64,000 nucleotides of DNA, from positions 121,086 to 185,085 of the forward strand of contig JANVYQ010000004.1 in NCBI GenBank assembly GCA_030059675.1, given 5' to 3'. Below the pieces are notes generated by a model. The model ran no database searches and was not told the origin of the DNA. It saw only the letters and a list, made by a program, of their open reading frames with translations. The position numbers and the translations under genes were made by a program. Position 1 is the stretch's first letter. Each line of letters begins with the position of its first letter. This DNA is from Candidatus Pelearchaeum maunauluense (GTDB lineage Archaea; Thermoproteota; Nitrososphaeria_A; Caldarchaeales; Caldarchaeaceae). Positions 50,636 through 59,900 of this stretch are shown here, in pieces.

Positions 50636-50911
50636 ATGGTGGAGATAGAGCCGCGCGCATTCCTGCGCAGGATGCGGAACACGCGGCGGGGTGTCTCGTC
50701 CAGAACGCGGATACTCAAAGCCGTTAGGGAGGGTGAGAAGAGCATAGACGAGATAAGCAGCCGCTCAGGGCTTAGCGTAGCCGCTGTAAGGTACCACTTG
50801 GAGAACCTTAGGCGCGAAGGCGTTGTGGAGCGGATAAAGAGCGGAAAGAGAGCCCGCTGGCGCCTCACTGGAATAGGGCAGAGAACAATAGAAGAGGCAA
50901 GCCAAGCCTAG
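50636..50911 (+). CDS. Small winged-helix protein
   Basis: The 91-aa single winged helix has an N-terminal basic arm (FLRRMRNTRRGVSSRTRIL), helix-turn-helix SIDEISSRSGLSVAAVRYHL and a basic wing (VVERIKSGKRARWRL). It lies 6 nt after the PolD gene and is probably co-transcribed. It overlaps the convergent secG by 4 nt. Target unknown. Confidence 0.82.
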   Translation: MVEIEPRAFLRRMRNTRRGVSSRTRILKAVREGEKSIDEISSRSGLSVAAVRYHLENLRREGVVERIKSGKRARWRLTGIGQRTIEEASQA

Positions 50912-51075
50912 AGTGGGAAGAAGATACGCGCAATAGTTACGATGACTATAAGCATCGCACCAACTATTATCACGACCTCCGGCCTTATCTTGATGCCTTT
51001 AGACTCCTCCTCAAAGAACCTGAGGAGCCCGGCCGCGCTTGCTGGTAGTGGTGCCTCCTTTCTCCTCTTGCTCAT
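50908..51075 (-). CDS. secG: Sec61 beta translocase subunit
   Basis: The 55-aa protein begins MSKRRKEAPLPASAAGLLRFF and ends in one membrane helix (VVIIVGAMLIVIVTIARIF), the exact archaeal Sec61 beta layout with the PLP-x-SAAGL motif. It sits at the side of the SecYE channel. An upstream ATG (51093) adds six residues that relatives lack, so 51075 is preferred. Confidence 0.92.
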   Translation of the reverse strand: MSKRRKEAPLPASAAGLLRFFEEESKGIKIRPEVVIIVGAMLIVIVTIARIFFPL

Positions 51076-51124
51076 CCTAGCTAAGTGCTCCAACTAGCGG
51101 TATATCAATATTTCCCGCAACGTC

Positions 51125-52135
51125 TCACTCAAAGACGAGCTGCCTCATCCCGTTTATAGCTAAAGACTCCAGTGGTGTGGCGTCGTAGCCTATTCTCCGT
51201 AGGGCTGATGAGAGTGTGTTGGTGAAGCCGTGCATCACGTAGGTCTTCTTGGGGGATACTCGCTGGACAAACTCTACTAGGCCGCGGTAGTCTGCATGGC
51301 CGCTTAGTGGGAATGCGGCGTCGTAGCTCCTATATCTATAACGCACAGCCCATCCTGTAGCTACCGCCCATCTAACGCGCCTACCGAAGCTCATGGAGCC
51401 GCGCCTAACGCTATCCACATAGACATACTCCCCACCGCGCATAATCTCCCTCCCTTCCCCACTGCTGGCAGGCACGAATTCTAGGCGAACACCCGACTCA
51501 CCATAAGCGCGCGACACGGCTTCTACATACTCACCAACAACAACGGGAAGGTGAGTATATCTATTGATGAGCGCAAGTATCTCCTGGGACTTCCCCACCG
51601 AGTAAGTCTTAAACGCGGGTATGGAGCCTTCACGAATACATGAAGAAACCCACCTGACTATGTTGGAATACACGACCTCGCGGGCTGGGAAGACGTATGA
51701 AGGCTCTCCATACGTTGATTCTATCACCAGAGTGTCAGCCTCAACCTCGTCGGCGGGCTTCGTTATCAACGTCTCATACGTGTTGAGGTCTCCAGTATAG
51801 AGAAGGCTACAACTGGGCGTCTCTACATAAAACTGTGAAGAGCCCAGCACGTGGCCCGCGTTTAGGAGGCGTACTTCCACGGAGTCGTCTGGCTTTATAT
51901 TCTCGCCGAGCCGCTTCAATAATAGCTGCCCTAGTCTCTGTCTAAGAGAGCTAGCTATACGCTGGGTTTCTGGCGTCATTATCGTCTTCTCGCTATACCT
52001 GCTCGGTGCGTGGTCTGCGTGGGCGTGGCTCACGAGTCTAATAGCCCGTTCATCCACCGACCTCGCGGCGGCGTCAAAGACCAGCGTAATGCTCTGGCCA
52101 GATAGCGTCAAGCCGCCGCGAAAGCTGACATTCAC
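51125..52135 (-). CDS. Metallo-beta-lactamase-fold nuclease (COG1236-like)
   Basis: The 336-aa protein has the MBL signature VSHAHADHAPS, a later GHVLGSSQFYVE, LLYTGDLNTYETLI and LSGHADYRGLVEFV (beta-CASP-type motifs), ending TYVMHGFTNTLSS. Archaeal members resemble SNM1/Ysh1-type exonucleases acting on DNA or RNA ends. The middle is shorter than full beta-CASP enzymes. It diverges from the DUF2070 gene over 88 nt. Confidence 0.85.
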   Translation of the reverse strand: MNVSFRGGLTLSGQSITLVFDAAARSVDERAIRLVSHAHADHAPSRYSEKTIMTPETQRIASSLRQRLGQLLLKRLGENIKPDDSVEVRLLNAGHVLGSSQFYVETPSCSLLYTGDLNTYETLITKPADEVEADTLVIESTYGEPSYVFPAREVVYSNIVRWVSSCIREGSIPAFKTYSVGKSQEILALINRYTHLPVVVGEYVEAVSRAYGESGVRLEFVPASSGEGREIMRGGEYVYVDSVRRGSMSFGRRVRWAVATGWAVRYRYRSYDAAFPLSGHADYRGLVEFVQRVSPKKTYVMHGFTNTLSSALRRIGYDATPLESLAINGMRQLVFE

Positions 52136-52223
52136 GGGCCGCAGCCCCCCTTCCAGCCTCCTGGGAATATCGTTAATAAAGTGTTTTGCCGTGTCTGGCT
52201 CAGCTTAGGCGGTGGTAAGATAG

Positions 52224-53993
52224 TTGGGTAGGGAGACAGCAGGGCTTATTGCGGCAAAATACAACGCTCTACGCGGCATTACTTATGATACTAGGGCCTC
52301 GGTAATACTCATAACAATCCTCGCAGGATTTATGGGTGTAGCGGCATACTTAGTCTCAGTCAACACTATACAGGCCTTGGTAGTTTTCGCGTCTGGCCTG
52401 CTCTTCACGGTAATCCTCAACAGGGTTGTGAAGAGGATAGTCCTACGTAAGCATAGTATCCTCACCACTAGGCGGCTTGACGCTGTGGCTGCTGTTGAGA
52501 TGACGATAATAGCTCTAGGTGTGGCCATCTCCGTGATAGTTACGTTAGCGGGTGCTGGTATAGAGTGGGGCTTCCTCGTATTCGTGGCGAGCATAGCGGC
52601 AGCGTCATTCGTGGGCTACGCAGCTAGGAGAGCCATGCTAGTCCACTCAACACCAGCTTCATGCATACTCTCATCATTCTCACCATTCCTCCTCAGCATA
52701 CCGATAGGCTTCACATACACGCAGTCAATAACACGAGCCCTACTGGCTGGCTCGGAGGCATTCGCCATCGGGACAGCCTTGATGGAGATAGCGCGGACAG
52801 CGATAGACAGGTTCTGGCTCATCAAGGGTGTGAGGCCCTTCAAGCTATTCCAGGCATTTGTGCAGAGCCTGCTTGAGGGGAATAACCCCGACTTTGAGCA
52901 GGAGTTGCTGAAGCTCTCGCGCGAGGAGGAGATTGATGCCAAGCTCTTCGTAATAAGGCCGAAGGGGGCTGGCAGGCCTGCTGCGCTTGTGATAACCGAC
53001 GCCCATCCAGGGCCTTTTAGGGATGTGGGGAGCAGCGTCTTCCCCAGCATGGTTTACCGCGCCTTTGAGTCGCGTGGTATTGATGCTCTAGTCCTTAAGG
53101 GTCTCTCCAGCCATGAGAAGAACCTAACCACGCGTAGGGACACCGAGATGCTGGCTGAGCTCCTGGCGTCGGCCGCGTCCAGAAACTTGAGCAAAGACGG
53201 CTTCAGCGAGTTCTTCGCAGAGCCTAGACGAATCTCCAAGAATGGCGCATCCCTACTGTCGCTGGGCATAGCAGGAAGAAACCTGACAATACTCACTCTA
53301 CATCCAAACCCCATGGAGGACCTGCCGGCCGATGTTCTCCCCAGCAATTGGGATGGTAGGCTGGTTGCCATAGATGCTCATAACAGCTATGCGGATGGCT
53401 ACTCTGTGTTGGAGGATTCATCCCTAACCAAGCTGCGTGAATTGCTTCACGATGCTGTTGTCAAGGGTGGGGAAGCCAGGTACGGCCTTGGCCGCGTTGG
53501 GTACTCGCGTATAGTTCCCTCGCGCTTCGGGCTTGTGGATGGCATGGGGCCTGGTGGGATAGCGTGTATGGTGGTTGAGGTTAATGGTAGGAAATCCGCC
53601 ATCGTTGTTGTTGATGCCAATAATGCTGTTCCCTGGGTGAGGGAGCAGGTTAGGGAGGTTGCTTCGGAGCTGGGTGTTGAAGATGCAGAGCTATGCACGA
53701 CAGACACCCATGCTGTTAATGCTGTCAAGCTGGGTGGTAGGGGATACCACCCGTTGGGTGAGGCCTTAAGCCCAGAAAGCCTAAGACCATACTTTAGACA
53801 TGTAATCAGCGAGGCTCTTAAGAATATGTACGAGGCTGAGGCTCTCTTCTTGGAGATGCGCGTGAATGGGTTTAAGGTGTTTTCGGGCTTGCTGGAGGAG
53901 GTTGCCCGTAGCCTTATACGCGGCTCGCGTCTGCTTCTCATGTTCCTCCTGGCAGCACCGCCTCTCTCTGCGCTGCTGGCTGCGTTAATCTAA
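52224..53993 (+). CDS. DUF2070 integral membrane protein
   Basis: The 589-aa archaea-specific protein has about six N-terminal membrane helices (ILITILAGFMGVAAYLV; TIQALVVFASGLLFTVIL; AAVEMTIIALGVAISVIVTLAG; WGFLVFVASIAAASFVGYAA), a large soluble domain with ALVITDAHPGPFRDVGSSVFP, HNSYADGY and CTTDTHAVN, and one C-terminal helix (LLLMFLLAAPPLSALLAAL). The His/Asp motifs suggest a metal-dependent enzyme, but no activity is assigned. GTG/TTG region start. Confidence 0.9.
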   Translation: MGRETAGLIAAKYNALRGITYDTRASVILITILAGFMGVAAYLVSVNTIQALVVFASGLLFTVILNRVVKRIVLRKHSILTTRRLDAVAAVEMTIIALGVAISVIVTLAGAGIEWGFLVFVASIAAASFVGYAARRAMLVHSTPASCILSSFSPFLLSIPIGFTYTQSITRALLAGSEAFAIGTALMEIARTAIDRFWLIKGVRPFKLFQAFVQSLLEGNNPDFEQELLKLSREEEIDAKLFVIRPKGAGRPAALVITDAHPGPFRDVGSSVFPSMVYRAFESRGIDALVLKGLSSHEKNLTTRRDTEMLAELLASAASRNLSKDGFSEFFAEPRRISKNGASLLSLGIAGRNLTILTLHPNPMEDLPADVLPSNWDGRLVAIDAHNSYADGYSVLEDSSLTKLRELLHDAVVKGGEARYGLGRVGYSRIVPSRFGLVDGMGPGGIACMVVEVNGRKSAIVVVDANNAVPWVREQVREVASELGVEDAELCTTDTHAVNAVKLGGRGYHPLGEALSPESLRPYFRHVISEALKNMYEAEALFLEMRVNGFKVFSGLLEEVARSLIRGSRLLLMFLLAAPPLSALLAALI

Positions 53994-54018
53994 CACTTAA
54001 TACACTCTACAAGCACCC

Positions 54019-54028
54019 TATATAAAAA
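54019..54028 (+). promoter_or_regulatory. TATA box for alba
   Basis: TATATAAAAA is the most canonical TATA element in the window. It predicts a start near 54048, close to the TTG at 54044 and to the GGGTGA site at 54031-54036. Confidence 0.6.
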
Positions 54029-54043
54029 GCGGGTGAAGCCCTG

Positions 54044-54328
54044 TTGTCAGCCACCGCCCCGTTGCAGAATCTCGTCATAGTTGGGAGAAAGCCAACTTTC
54101 AGATACGTAACGGCGTGTATAACCTTGTTTAATAGGGGTGAGCGGGAGATAACGTTGCGGGCTAGGGGTAGGAGTATATTCAACTGCGTGGAGACTGTGG
54201 AGCTTCTTAGGAGAAGCTTCTGGCCAGACCTGAGGGTTAAGGAGATTAGGATTTGGAGCGAGGAATACGAGGCAGGGGGCAGGAGGCGTTTCATCAGCTA
54301 CATGCAGATAATGATACAGCGGTCTTAA
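54044..54328 (+). CDS. albA: Alba DNA/RNA-binding chromatin protein
   Basis: The 94-aa Alba protein has NLVIVGRKPTFRYVTACITLF, GEREITLRARGRSIFNCVETVE and a final beta strand RRFISYMQIMIQRS. The Lys in VGRKP, usually acetylated or regulated in other archaea, is present. It coats chromosomal DNA or structured RNA. The start is TTG 54044 or CTG 54041, both downstream of GGGTGA (7 and 4 nt). Confidence 0.92.
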   Translation: MSATAPLQNLVIVGRKPTFRYVTACITLFNRGEREITLRARGRSIFNCVETVELLRRSFWPDLRVKEIRIWSEEYEAGGRRRFISYMQIMIQRS

Positions 54329-54370
54329 AGCGTAATGGGTTTATTACCTCCAGCTCTCCGCGTGGTTGGT

Positions 54371-55597
54371 ATGGATTTCAGGCTCAGCGAGGATGAGCGC
54401 ATCTTTAGGGATAATGTTGCTGAGTTTTGTAGGAAGGTTATAGCTCCTAAGTGGATTGAGATAGACGAGCAGGGTAGGATTGAGCCTGAGCTTCTTAGGC
54501 GTATGGGTGAGATGGGTCTTCTGGGGCTTACGCTCTCCGAGGAGTACGGCGGCCAGGGGGGAAGGTTCCTTGAAGCTGCTATAGCTGGGGAGGAGTTGGC
54601 ATACCACGCGCCAGCCCTCTCGCTTGCCGTCCTCTACCTAATAGAATGCTCATGGCCCTATATAGTGCAGAGGTATGGTCAGGAGGAGGCTAAGTCGGAG
54701 GTTCTCCCCCATATATGTCGCGGTGAGGCTGCTCTTGGGATTGCGAGTACGGAAGCTCACGGCGGGAGTAATGTGGCTGGTGTGCTGCTCAGGGCTGAGA
54801 GGCGTGATGATGGTAGGTGGGTTCTTAATGGGGAGAAGAGTATGGTCTCGCTGCCAACCGTTATTGATAGCCTACCGTGGGGCGGTGGCTGGTTTCTTAT
54901 AAGCAGGAGTGGCGACCCAGCTCTTCAGCATAAGACAATAACCTGCTTCGTAGCGTTGATGAAGCGCGCAGGCGTCAGGGATGAGCGCATAACCTACCAG
55001 CCTTGGACGGAATTTGCGCGGCGGGGTCTTGACACCTCTGTAATCCGTTTTAATGGTGTGGAGGTTGATGATAGGTATAGGGTTGGAGAGGTTAATGGGG
55101 GCTTTAAGATAGCGATGGAGGGCTTCAACTTGGCGCGGAGCATGATAGGGGCTGTCTGCGTAGGCTGCGCGCGCTGGCTACTTGAGCAGGGGATAGAGTG
55201 GATGAAGAACCGCCGCGTATTCGGCAAACCAATAGCAACATACCAGGGAATTAATTTCAAGCTGGCCGACTTCTGGAAAGAGCTTGAGGCTGCGCGGCTC
55301 CTCTGCTACAAGGCTGCGTGGGTTGCTGATAGATACTACCGCGAGCGCGACCCTACTGTGAAGCTGGGTGACGTGGCTAAGATAAGCGCTGCTGCTAAGC
55401 TGAAGTGCGCTGGCCTCGCGGTAGATATAGGTGAGGAGGTTATGAAGTGGTTTGGAGGGGCTGCTTACTTTAAGGAGACGCCGATATTCAGGGCTTGGCT
55501 CGCCGCCTTCAGCTACGTCGTGGGCGCTGAGGGAACCGAGAACATAATGCGCTACATCATAGCACGCGAGGTATTGGGGAGGGAATTCGTAGAGTAG
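54371..55597 (+). CDS. Acyl-CoA dehydrogenase family flavoprotein
   Basis: The 408-aa protein follows the family order: MDFRLSEDERIFRDNVAEF, LTLSEEYGGQGG, the FAD-contacting GIASTEAHGGSN region, GVEVDDRYRVGEVNGGF, RRVFGKPIATYQGINFKLAD and the end GAEGTENIMRYIIAREVLG, where Glu in AEGTEN is the likely catalytic base. It oxidises acyl-CoA thioesters, with substrate unknown. TTTATT at 54342-54347 suits a leaderless ATG 54371. No electron-transfer flavoprotein gene is adjacent. Confidence 0.9.
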   Translation: MDFRLSEDERIFRDNVAEFCRKVIAPKWIEIDEQGRIEPELLRRMGEMGLLGLTLSEEYGGQGGRFLEAAIAGEELAYHAPALSLAVLYLIECSWPYIVQRYGQEEAKSEVLPHICRGEAALGIASTEAHGGSNVAGVLLRAERRDDGRWVLNGEKSMVSLPTVIDSLPWGGGWFLISRSGDPALQHKTITCFVALMKRAGVRDERITYQPWTEFARRGLDTSVIRFNGVEVDDRYRVGEVNGGFKIAMEGFNLARSMIGAVCVGCARWLLEQGIEWMKNRRVFGKPIATYQGINFKLADFWKELEAARLLCYKAAWVADRYYRERDPTVKLGDVAKISAAAKLKCAGLAVDIGEEVMKWFGGAAYFKETPIFRAWLAAFSYVVGAEGTENIMRYIIAREVLGREFVE

Positions 55598-55602
55598 CTT
55601 AT

Positions 55603-56013
55603 TCACTCCCCCACTACTTGGATTATAACGTGCCTGGTGCGGGGGCCGTCAAACTCGCAGAGCATTATGCTCTGCCATGTTCCGAGCTTAAGCTCTCCCC
55701 CAGCAAGGGGTATGGTTAGGAAGTGTGAGAGGAGTATTGAGCGTAGATGGGCATGGGCGTTGTCGTCAATCCTATTGTGCTTATATGGCGCTTCAAGTGG
55801 GACTAGTTTCTCAAGCATCTCGTCAAGATCCCGCCTAAGGTGTGGCTCGTCTTCGTTTATCAGCAATCCCGTAGTCGTGTGGAGGACGAAGATATTGACT
55901 AGCCCATCCCTAATCTTAGACTCGCGGATAGCTTCGCCAACCTTGCTCGTTATATTCACCAGCTCTATACGCTTTCCAGTCTTCACGGGTAGCTCGCTGG
56001 AATATACCCTCAT
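55603..56013 (-). CDS. YjbQ/UPF0047 family protein
   Basis: The 136-aa protein has LHTTTGLLINEDEPHLRRDL, HNRIDDNAHAHLRSILL and ELKLGTWQSIMLCEFDGPR, the conserved His/Asp/Glu cluster of the YjbQ family. Some members show a thiamine-phosphate synthase side activity, but the physiological reaction is unsettled. ATG 56013 gives the family's usual start; a frame to 56112 is not conserved. Confidence 0.9.
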   Translation of the reverse strand: MRVYSSELPVKTGKRIELVNITSKVGEAIRESKIRDGLVNIFVLHTTTGLLINEDEPHLRRDLDEMLEKLVPLEAPYKHNRIDDNAHAHLRSILLSHFLTIPLAGGELKLGTWQSIMLCEFDGPRTRHVIIQVVGE

Positions 56014-56047
56014 ACAAGGGTGCAGTAGGCGCTGGTGTATATGACCT

Positions 56048-56824
56048 TTACCGCCTGAACGATGGTAGTACCTCCTCGGCCAGCGTCTTGATGCTGGGCA
56101 TGTCCCGCTCAAGGTCGCGGAGTATGACGAGTGATATTCCCATCTCCTCTAGTCTTTCCAGTGTTGTGATTATCGTGTCCACGCTGCCGTGTAGGAGCAT
56201 GTATGTTCGGCGGCGGAATTCGTCAAAGCTACCCAGCTCAGTTCCAAGCGTTCTGAGCTTCTCCCGGAACTGCTGTCCTCCATATGCTAAAACACTAGTG
56301 AAGACCGATTTCCTTATCCTGCCTGGCTCTATCCCCCTCGCTTCGCATATTGAGCTGAACGTCTCCAGAGATTGGGTGAGCTCTTCCAGGTCTTCGCAGT
56401 ATAGGTTGAGGCCTTCTCCTATCTCCGCGGCTACCTCCAGCATCTTCCCCCTTCTGGCTCCTATCCAGATTGGTGGATGGGGCTTCTGTATGGGTGGGTT
56501 GTTGCAGGCCGCTTCCCTCAGCACATAGTAGCTGCCCTCGTAGCTCACTCTCCCGTTGCAGCTCAGTAGTAGGCGGACAACATCCACATATTCGCGGAAC
56601 TGTCTTATCCTCTCGCTGGCTGGGAGGAAAGGTATCCCAAGGGCTGCGTGCTCCTCATCCTGCTGCTCTGAGCCAGCTCCAAGACCAAGCTCCAGACGCC
56701 CCCCGCTGAAGTGGTCCAGCGTCGCAGCCATCTTATCTAGAACCGCTGGGTGTCGGTAGCTGTAGCACAGGACCACGCTCCCAAGGCGTATGCGGTTGGT
56801 TATGACAGCCATGGCTGATAGCAC
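56048..56824 (-). pseudogene. 5'-truncated luciferase-like F420/FMN oxidoreductase
   Basis: The longest ATG frame gives 258 aa of a luciferase-like monooxygenase family barrel (NRIRLGSVVLCYSYRHPAVLD, DHFSGGRLELGLGAGSEQ, PPIWIGARRGKMLEVAAE). Homology continues upstream of ATG 56824 in frame (STSLEAWTVLSAM) to about 56863. The usual first 70 or so residues, holding the first two barrel strands, are then absent. Instead the DNA becomes the tail of the neighbouring membrane-protein gene. A deletion probably fused the two. The product is likely inactive. Confidence 0.75.
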
Positions 56825-57093
56825 AGTCCATGCCTCCAGCGAGGTGCTGCCCCGCCTATGAAGAAGCCGAGAAGACCGATTATCGCTACCGAGACTCCCT
56901 TAACATAGAGCGAGGCAAACGTGGCAGCCAACGCTGCGGTAGCAAAGCCTGCGACCAAGAAGATTAGCGCCTTGACTATATTCTTACCCGCGAAAATCAA
57001 AGCCAGGGGGAGGATGAGCACCAGGATTACGGTAAGCTGCATCATCTGCGGCGGGAGAATCGCCTGGAGTATGTTTAGGAAGTCCATCGTCAA
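56800..57093 (-). pseudogene. Truncated small membrane protein gene
   Basis: The frame encodes 97 aa with hydrophobic segments MMQLTVILVLILPLALIFAG, IVKALIFLVAGFATAALAA and VSVAIIGLLGFFIGGA, resembling a common archaeal membrane family that continues with further helices. After FFIGGA it runs into non-hydrophobic APRWRHGLCYQPWLS, read out of frame from the luciferase-like gene. This supports a deletion junction near 56845-56865. It overlaps the M1 aminopeptidase stop by 4 nt. Confidence 0.65.
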
Positions 57094-59588
57094 ACGCCCT
57101 TCACCTCATACCGCGCAATCCGCTCAGCAAGCCTCCTATTCTCCTCTCTTATTTTCTCCAGCTCCTCACGGAGCTGCTTATACTCAACCCCCTTCTCCAT
57201 CTGCTCCCTTATCTTCCGCGCAGTCTCCCGCGCTATCCTCTTTACCCGCTCATTAAGGTCGTTGCTGGCCATGTAGTCCAGCATGGGTAGTAGCTTGGGG
57301 TCCAGCATCTCGCGCGCAGCCCTGACTACGGCCATCCTCACCCTCTCATACTCGTCGCGCGCCAGCTCCCACAGGCGGTCATAAACCTCCTTCCTGCCAG
57401 GGAATTTAGCTAGAGCGATTGTGGCGGAAATCCTCACGGGAGTTGGCTTGCCCAGCCGCGTATAATCAAGTATCGTCCTCAAGGCCTCGTCGGTGGATAG
57501 CTCAGCCAAGCCGTGTAGAGCGCCTGAGGTTATCACGTCATTATGCGACGGCGTCCCAAGCGCTTTGAGCAGCGTCTCCTGATTCTCCACCAGCTTTATC
57601 TTTCCCAGACTCGTGGCGGTCTGCGCCCTGACATAGTAGGACTCGTCCCCCTTCTCAAGCACCCTCTTTAATGCTTCCGCAACCTCCTTATCTTCCCTGA
57701 AGTTTCCCAGAGCCTCTACTATGGCGTTCCTCACCTTGGGGTGCTTTACCTCGTTTAGGCATCTCAGCAGGGCGTCGCGGGCTTCCCTGCCCATAACCTC
57801 GCCCAAGGCGCGGGCTGCCGCGGCTGAGACGCCCCAAAACTTATCATGCTTAACAGCGTCCTCCAACGCCTCCACAGCCCTGAAGCCGCCCACCTTCCCC
57901 AAAGCCCTAGCAGCATCAAGCCTACAATACACATACTCACAACGCCTCAAAGCCTGGATAAGCTCCTCAAGCGGCCTATCAACCTCCAACGCCTTAAAGA
58001 CCTTAAACTCAGGGTCTATGCAGACATGCCAGGGCTTTGACTCGCATGGTAGGTAGAGCAGCACATCCCTCTCGCGTATGCTTATGGTGTGTTTAACGGT
58101 CTTGTCTTCTAGGTTTAGGGCTACGTCCAGCGTAAGATTATATACGCTTGGAGAATCATCCCCCTGCGTCTGCTTGAGCGAGAGCTTGAGAGCCCTTGAC
58201 TGCTCATCCCAGGAGTAGCTGGCCTTCAGCGCTGGATGGCCTGCCGAGTATATGAACTGCTCAAAGAACCACTCAAGATTCTTCCCCGAAGCCTCCTCCA
58301 TAGCTTTCCTGAAGTCCTCGGTATCAGCGTTGGAGAACGCGAAACGCTCCAAGAAGAGCTTAACACCACGCCTAAAGCTCTCCTCACCCACCAAGTTCTT
58401 TAAAGTATGCAGAACAAGACCGCCCTTAGGATATGCATGTCCATCAAACAGCTCCTCAGGATACTTATACACCCGCATCACAATAGGCCGCGAATACCGC
58501 TTACTATATTCGTCAAGATACATCTGCAAGTCGCGGTGTAGCTCGTAGGTGAACTCATCAACCCCCTTATCCTTCAGCAGGTAGAGGTTCTCAAAATACG
58601 TGGCGAACGACTCGTTGAGCCATATATGCGACCAGTCGCGCATCGTAACCATGTCGCCGAACCACTGGTGAGCCAGCTCATGCGCTACCAGCGGGTCGCT
58701 ACTATAGTCCTGATGCGCCAGCTCGTCGTGTAGCGTCATCTCAGTTAATGTTGTTGCCGTGGTGTTCTCCATCCCGCCTACTATGAACTCGGTTACACAG
58801 ACCTGGGAGTAGCGACTGAACGGGTATTTGACGCCAGTATATTCTTCAAAGAATCTGAGCATGTCTCCAGTCTTTCCGAAGCTCCTCTTCACGTCATCCT
58901 CCCTGCCGCGCGGGACGTAGTAAGCAAGCTCCACATCCCCGACGCGCTCTTTAAACTCCGAGAAAAGTCCAGCTGCTATGCTAATCAAGTAGGTGGAGTG
59001 GGGCTTGTCTAGGCGCCAGTGCCACCGCCTAAGCTCCCCAAGCTCCTCAACAGAAACCAGAACACCATTAGAGACAACCACAAAATCGCGGGGGAGAGTG
59101 GCTATTATCTCTGATGTGCATTTATTGTTGGGGTAATCATATATCGGGAGCCAGTACCTGTTATACTCTGGCTCTCCCTGGCTCCATATAGTTGCAACCC
59201 TGTTGGGGTAATGCTCGTCTGGCAGGACAAAATGCAGGCCTAGCCGCGGTTTTGTGTAGTATTTTACGCTGACTGTAATCTCGTTCTCCAACTTCTGGGG
59301 AAGCTTCACCAGCAGCTTAGCGCCGTCATAACTATATTCCAAGGCTTTCCCATCAGCTTCCACGCCGTCTATCCTCATATCAACAGCATCAAGCTCTAAT
59401 GTACCGCCCCTACCTGCGAGCGGCGTAATGGTGAGAGAAGCAACACCGCTTATGCTCCTCTCACCGACGTTAATGGTAAGCTCAAGCCTATAGTGCTTGA
59501 GCCTGTAAGAGGGGTCGCGGGGGTAGCGCGGCTCGTATTCGGGAAACGTGAAGTCCCGCCCCAGCTTAAGATAGTGCTGCTCAACCAT
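57090..59588 (-). CDS. M1 aminopeptidase with HEAT repeats and coiled coil
   Basis: The 832-aa zinc aminopeptidase has an N-terminal beta saddle, GGMEN (271-275) that binds the peptide amino end, and HELAHQWFGD (303 on) with the third ligand Glu in WLNESFATYF. This resembles the tricorn-interacting factors. After the catalytic part come about six HEAT-like repeats (roughly 530-770, for example AVEALEDAVKHDKFWGVSAA) and a coiled-coil tail (EKGVEYKQLREELEKIREEN). ATG 59588 coincides with the predicted transcript start; a frame to 59831 is spurious. Confidence 0.93.
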   Translation of the reverse strand: MVEQHYLKLGRDFTFPEYEPRYPRDPSYRLKHYRLELTINVGERSISGVASLTITPLAGRGGTLELDAVDMRIDGVEADGKALEYSYDGAKLLVKLPQKLENEITVSVKYYTKPRLGLHFVLPDEHYPNRVATIWSQGEPEYNRYWLPIYDYPNNKCTSEIIATLPRDFVVVSNGVLVSVEELGELRRWHWRLDKPHSTYLISIAAGLFSEFKERVGDVELAYYVPRGREDDVKRSFGKTGDMLRFFEEYTGVKYPFSRYSQVCVTEFIVGGMENTTATTLTEMTLHDELAHQDYSSDPLVAHELAHQWFGDMVTMRDWSHIWLNESFATYFENLYLLKDKGVDEFTYELHRDLQMYLDEYSKRYSRPIVMRVYKYPEELFDGHAYPKGGLVLHTLKNLVGEESFRRGVKLFLERFAFSNADTEDFRKAMEEASGKNLEWFFEQFIYSAGHPALKASYSWDEQSRALKLSLKQTQGDDSPSVYNLTLDVALNLEDKTVKHTISIRERDVLLYLPCESKPWHVCIDPEFKVFKALEVDRPLEELIQALRRCEYVYCRLDAARALGKVGGFRAVEALEDAVKHDKFWGVSAAAARALGEVMGREARDALLRCLNEVKHPKVRNAIVEALGNFREDKEVAEALKRVLEKGDESYYVRAQTATSLGKIKLVENQETLLKALGTPSHNDVITSGALHGLAELSTDEALRTILDYTRLGKPTPVRISATIALAKFPGRKEVYDRLWELARDEYERVRMAVVRAAREMLDPKLLPMLDYMASNDLNERVKRIARETARKIREQMEKGVEYKQLREELEKIREENRRLAERIARYEVKGV

Positions 59589-59608
59589 AACTCGGCATAA
59601 CAATCTCA

Positions 59609-59618
59609 TATAAATAAA
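59609..59618. promoter_or_regulatory. Shared TATA element of divergent genes
   Basis: TATAAATAAA, read on the minus strand as TTTATTTATA, lies 26 nt from the aminopeptidase ATG (59588) and could also direct rightward transcription from about 59638 for the 73-aa protein. Confidence 0.45.
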
Positions 59619-59655
59619 CCTACATACAACACCTAGACGGAGGGCAGTCCCTCCC

Positions 59656-59877
59656 TTGACGACAGGAGACGAAGAACCATACGTTAAGCACGCGATAGAG
59701 TATCTCAAGAAGAAATACGGCGATGTAGAGGTGGAGGTTGAGGAAGTCTTCAAATATGCGGCTGGAATTATAGAGGTATCAGGAACCATGCGTAGGAAGG
59801 GCGAGAAGACCAGGAGAAGATTTACGGTCAAGTTAGAGTCAAATAGTATGCGTGTGCTCGGTTTTGGGTTGAGGTAA
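59656..59877 (+). CDS. Small basic alpha/beta protein, unknown
   Basis: The 73-aa protein has one helix (EPYVKHAIEYLKKKYGD) followed by strands with alternating charge (VEVEVEEVFKYAAGIIEVSG, TRRRFTVKLESNSMRVLG). TTG start after a GGAGGGCAG ribosome site. It is 23 nt upstream of another small protein gene on the same strand. I do not recognise either. Confidence 0.6.
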   Translation: MTTGDEEPYVKHAIEYLKKKYGDVEVEVEEVFKYAAGIIEVSGTMRRKGEKTRRRFTVKLESNSMRVLGFGLR

Positions 59878-59900
59878 GACCGAGGAGGGGTGTCTGCTGC

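Noticed and set aside
59589..59831. N-terminal extension of the M1 aminopeptidase frame
   Set aside because: It is antisense to the 73-aa gene, rich in Ser/Thr repeats, and lies upstream of the TATA element that positions the start at 59588.
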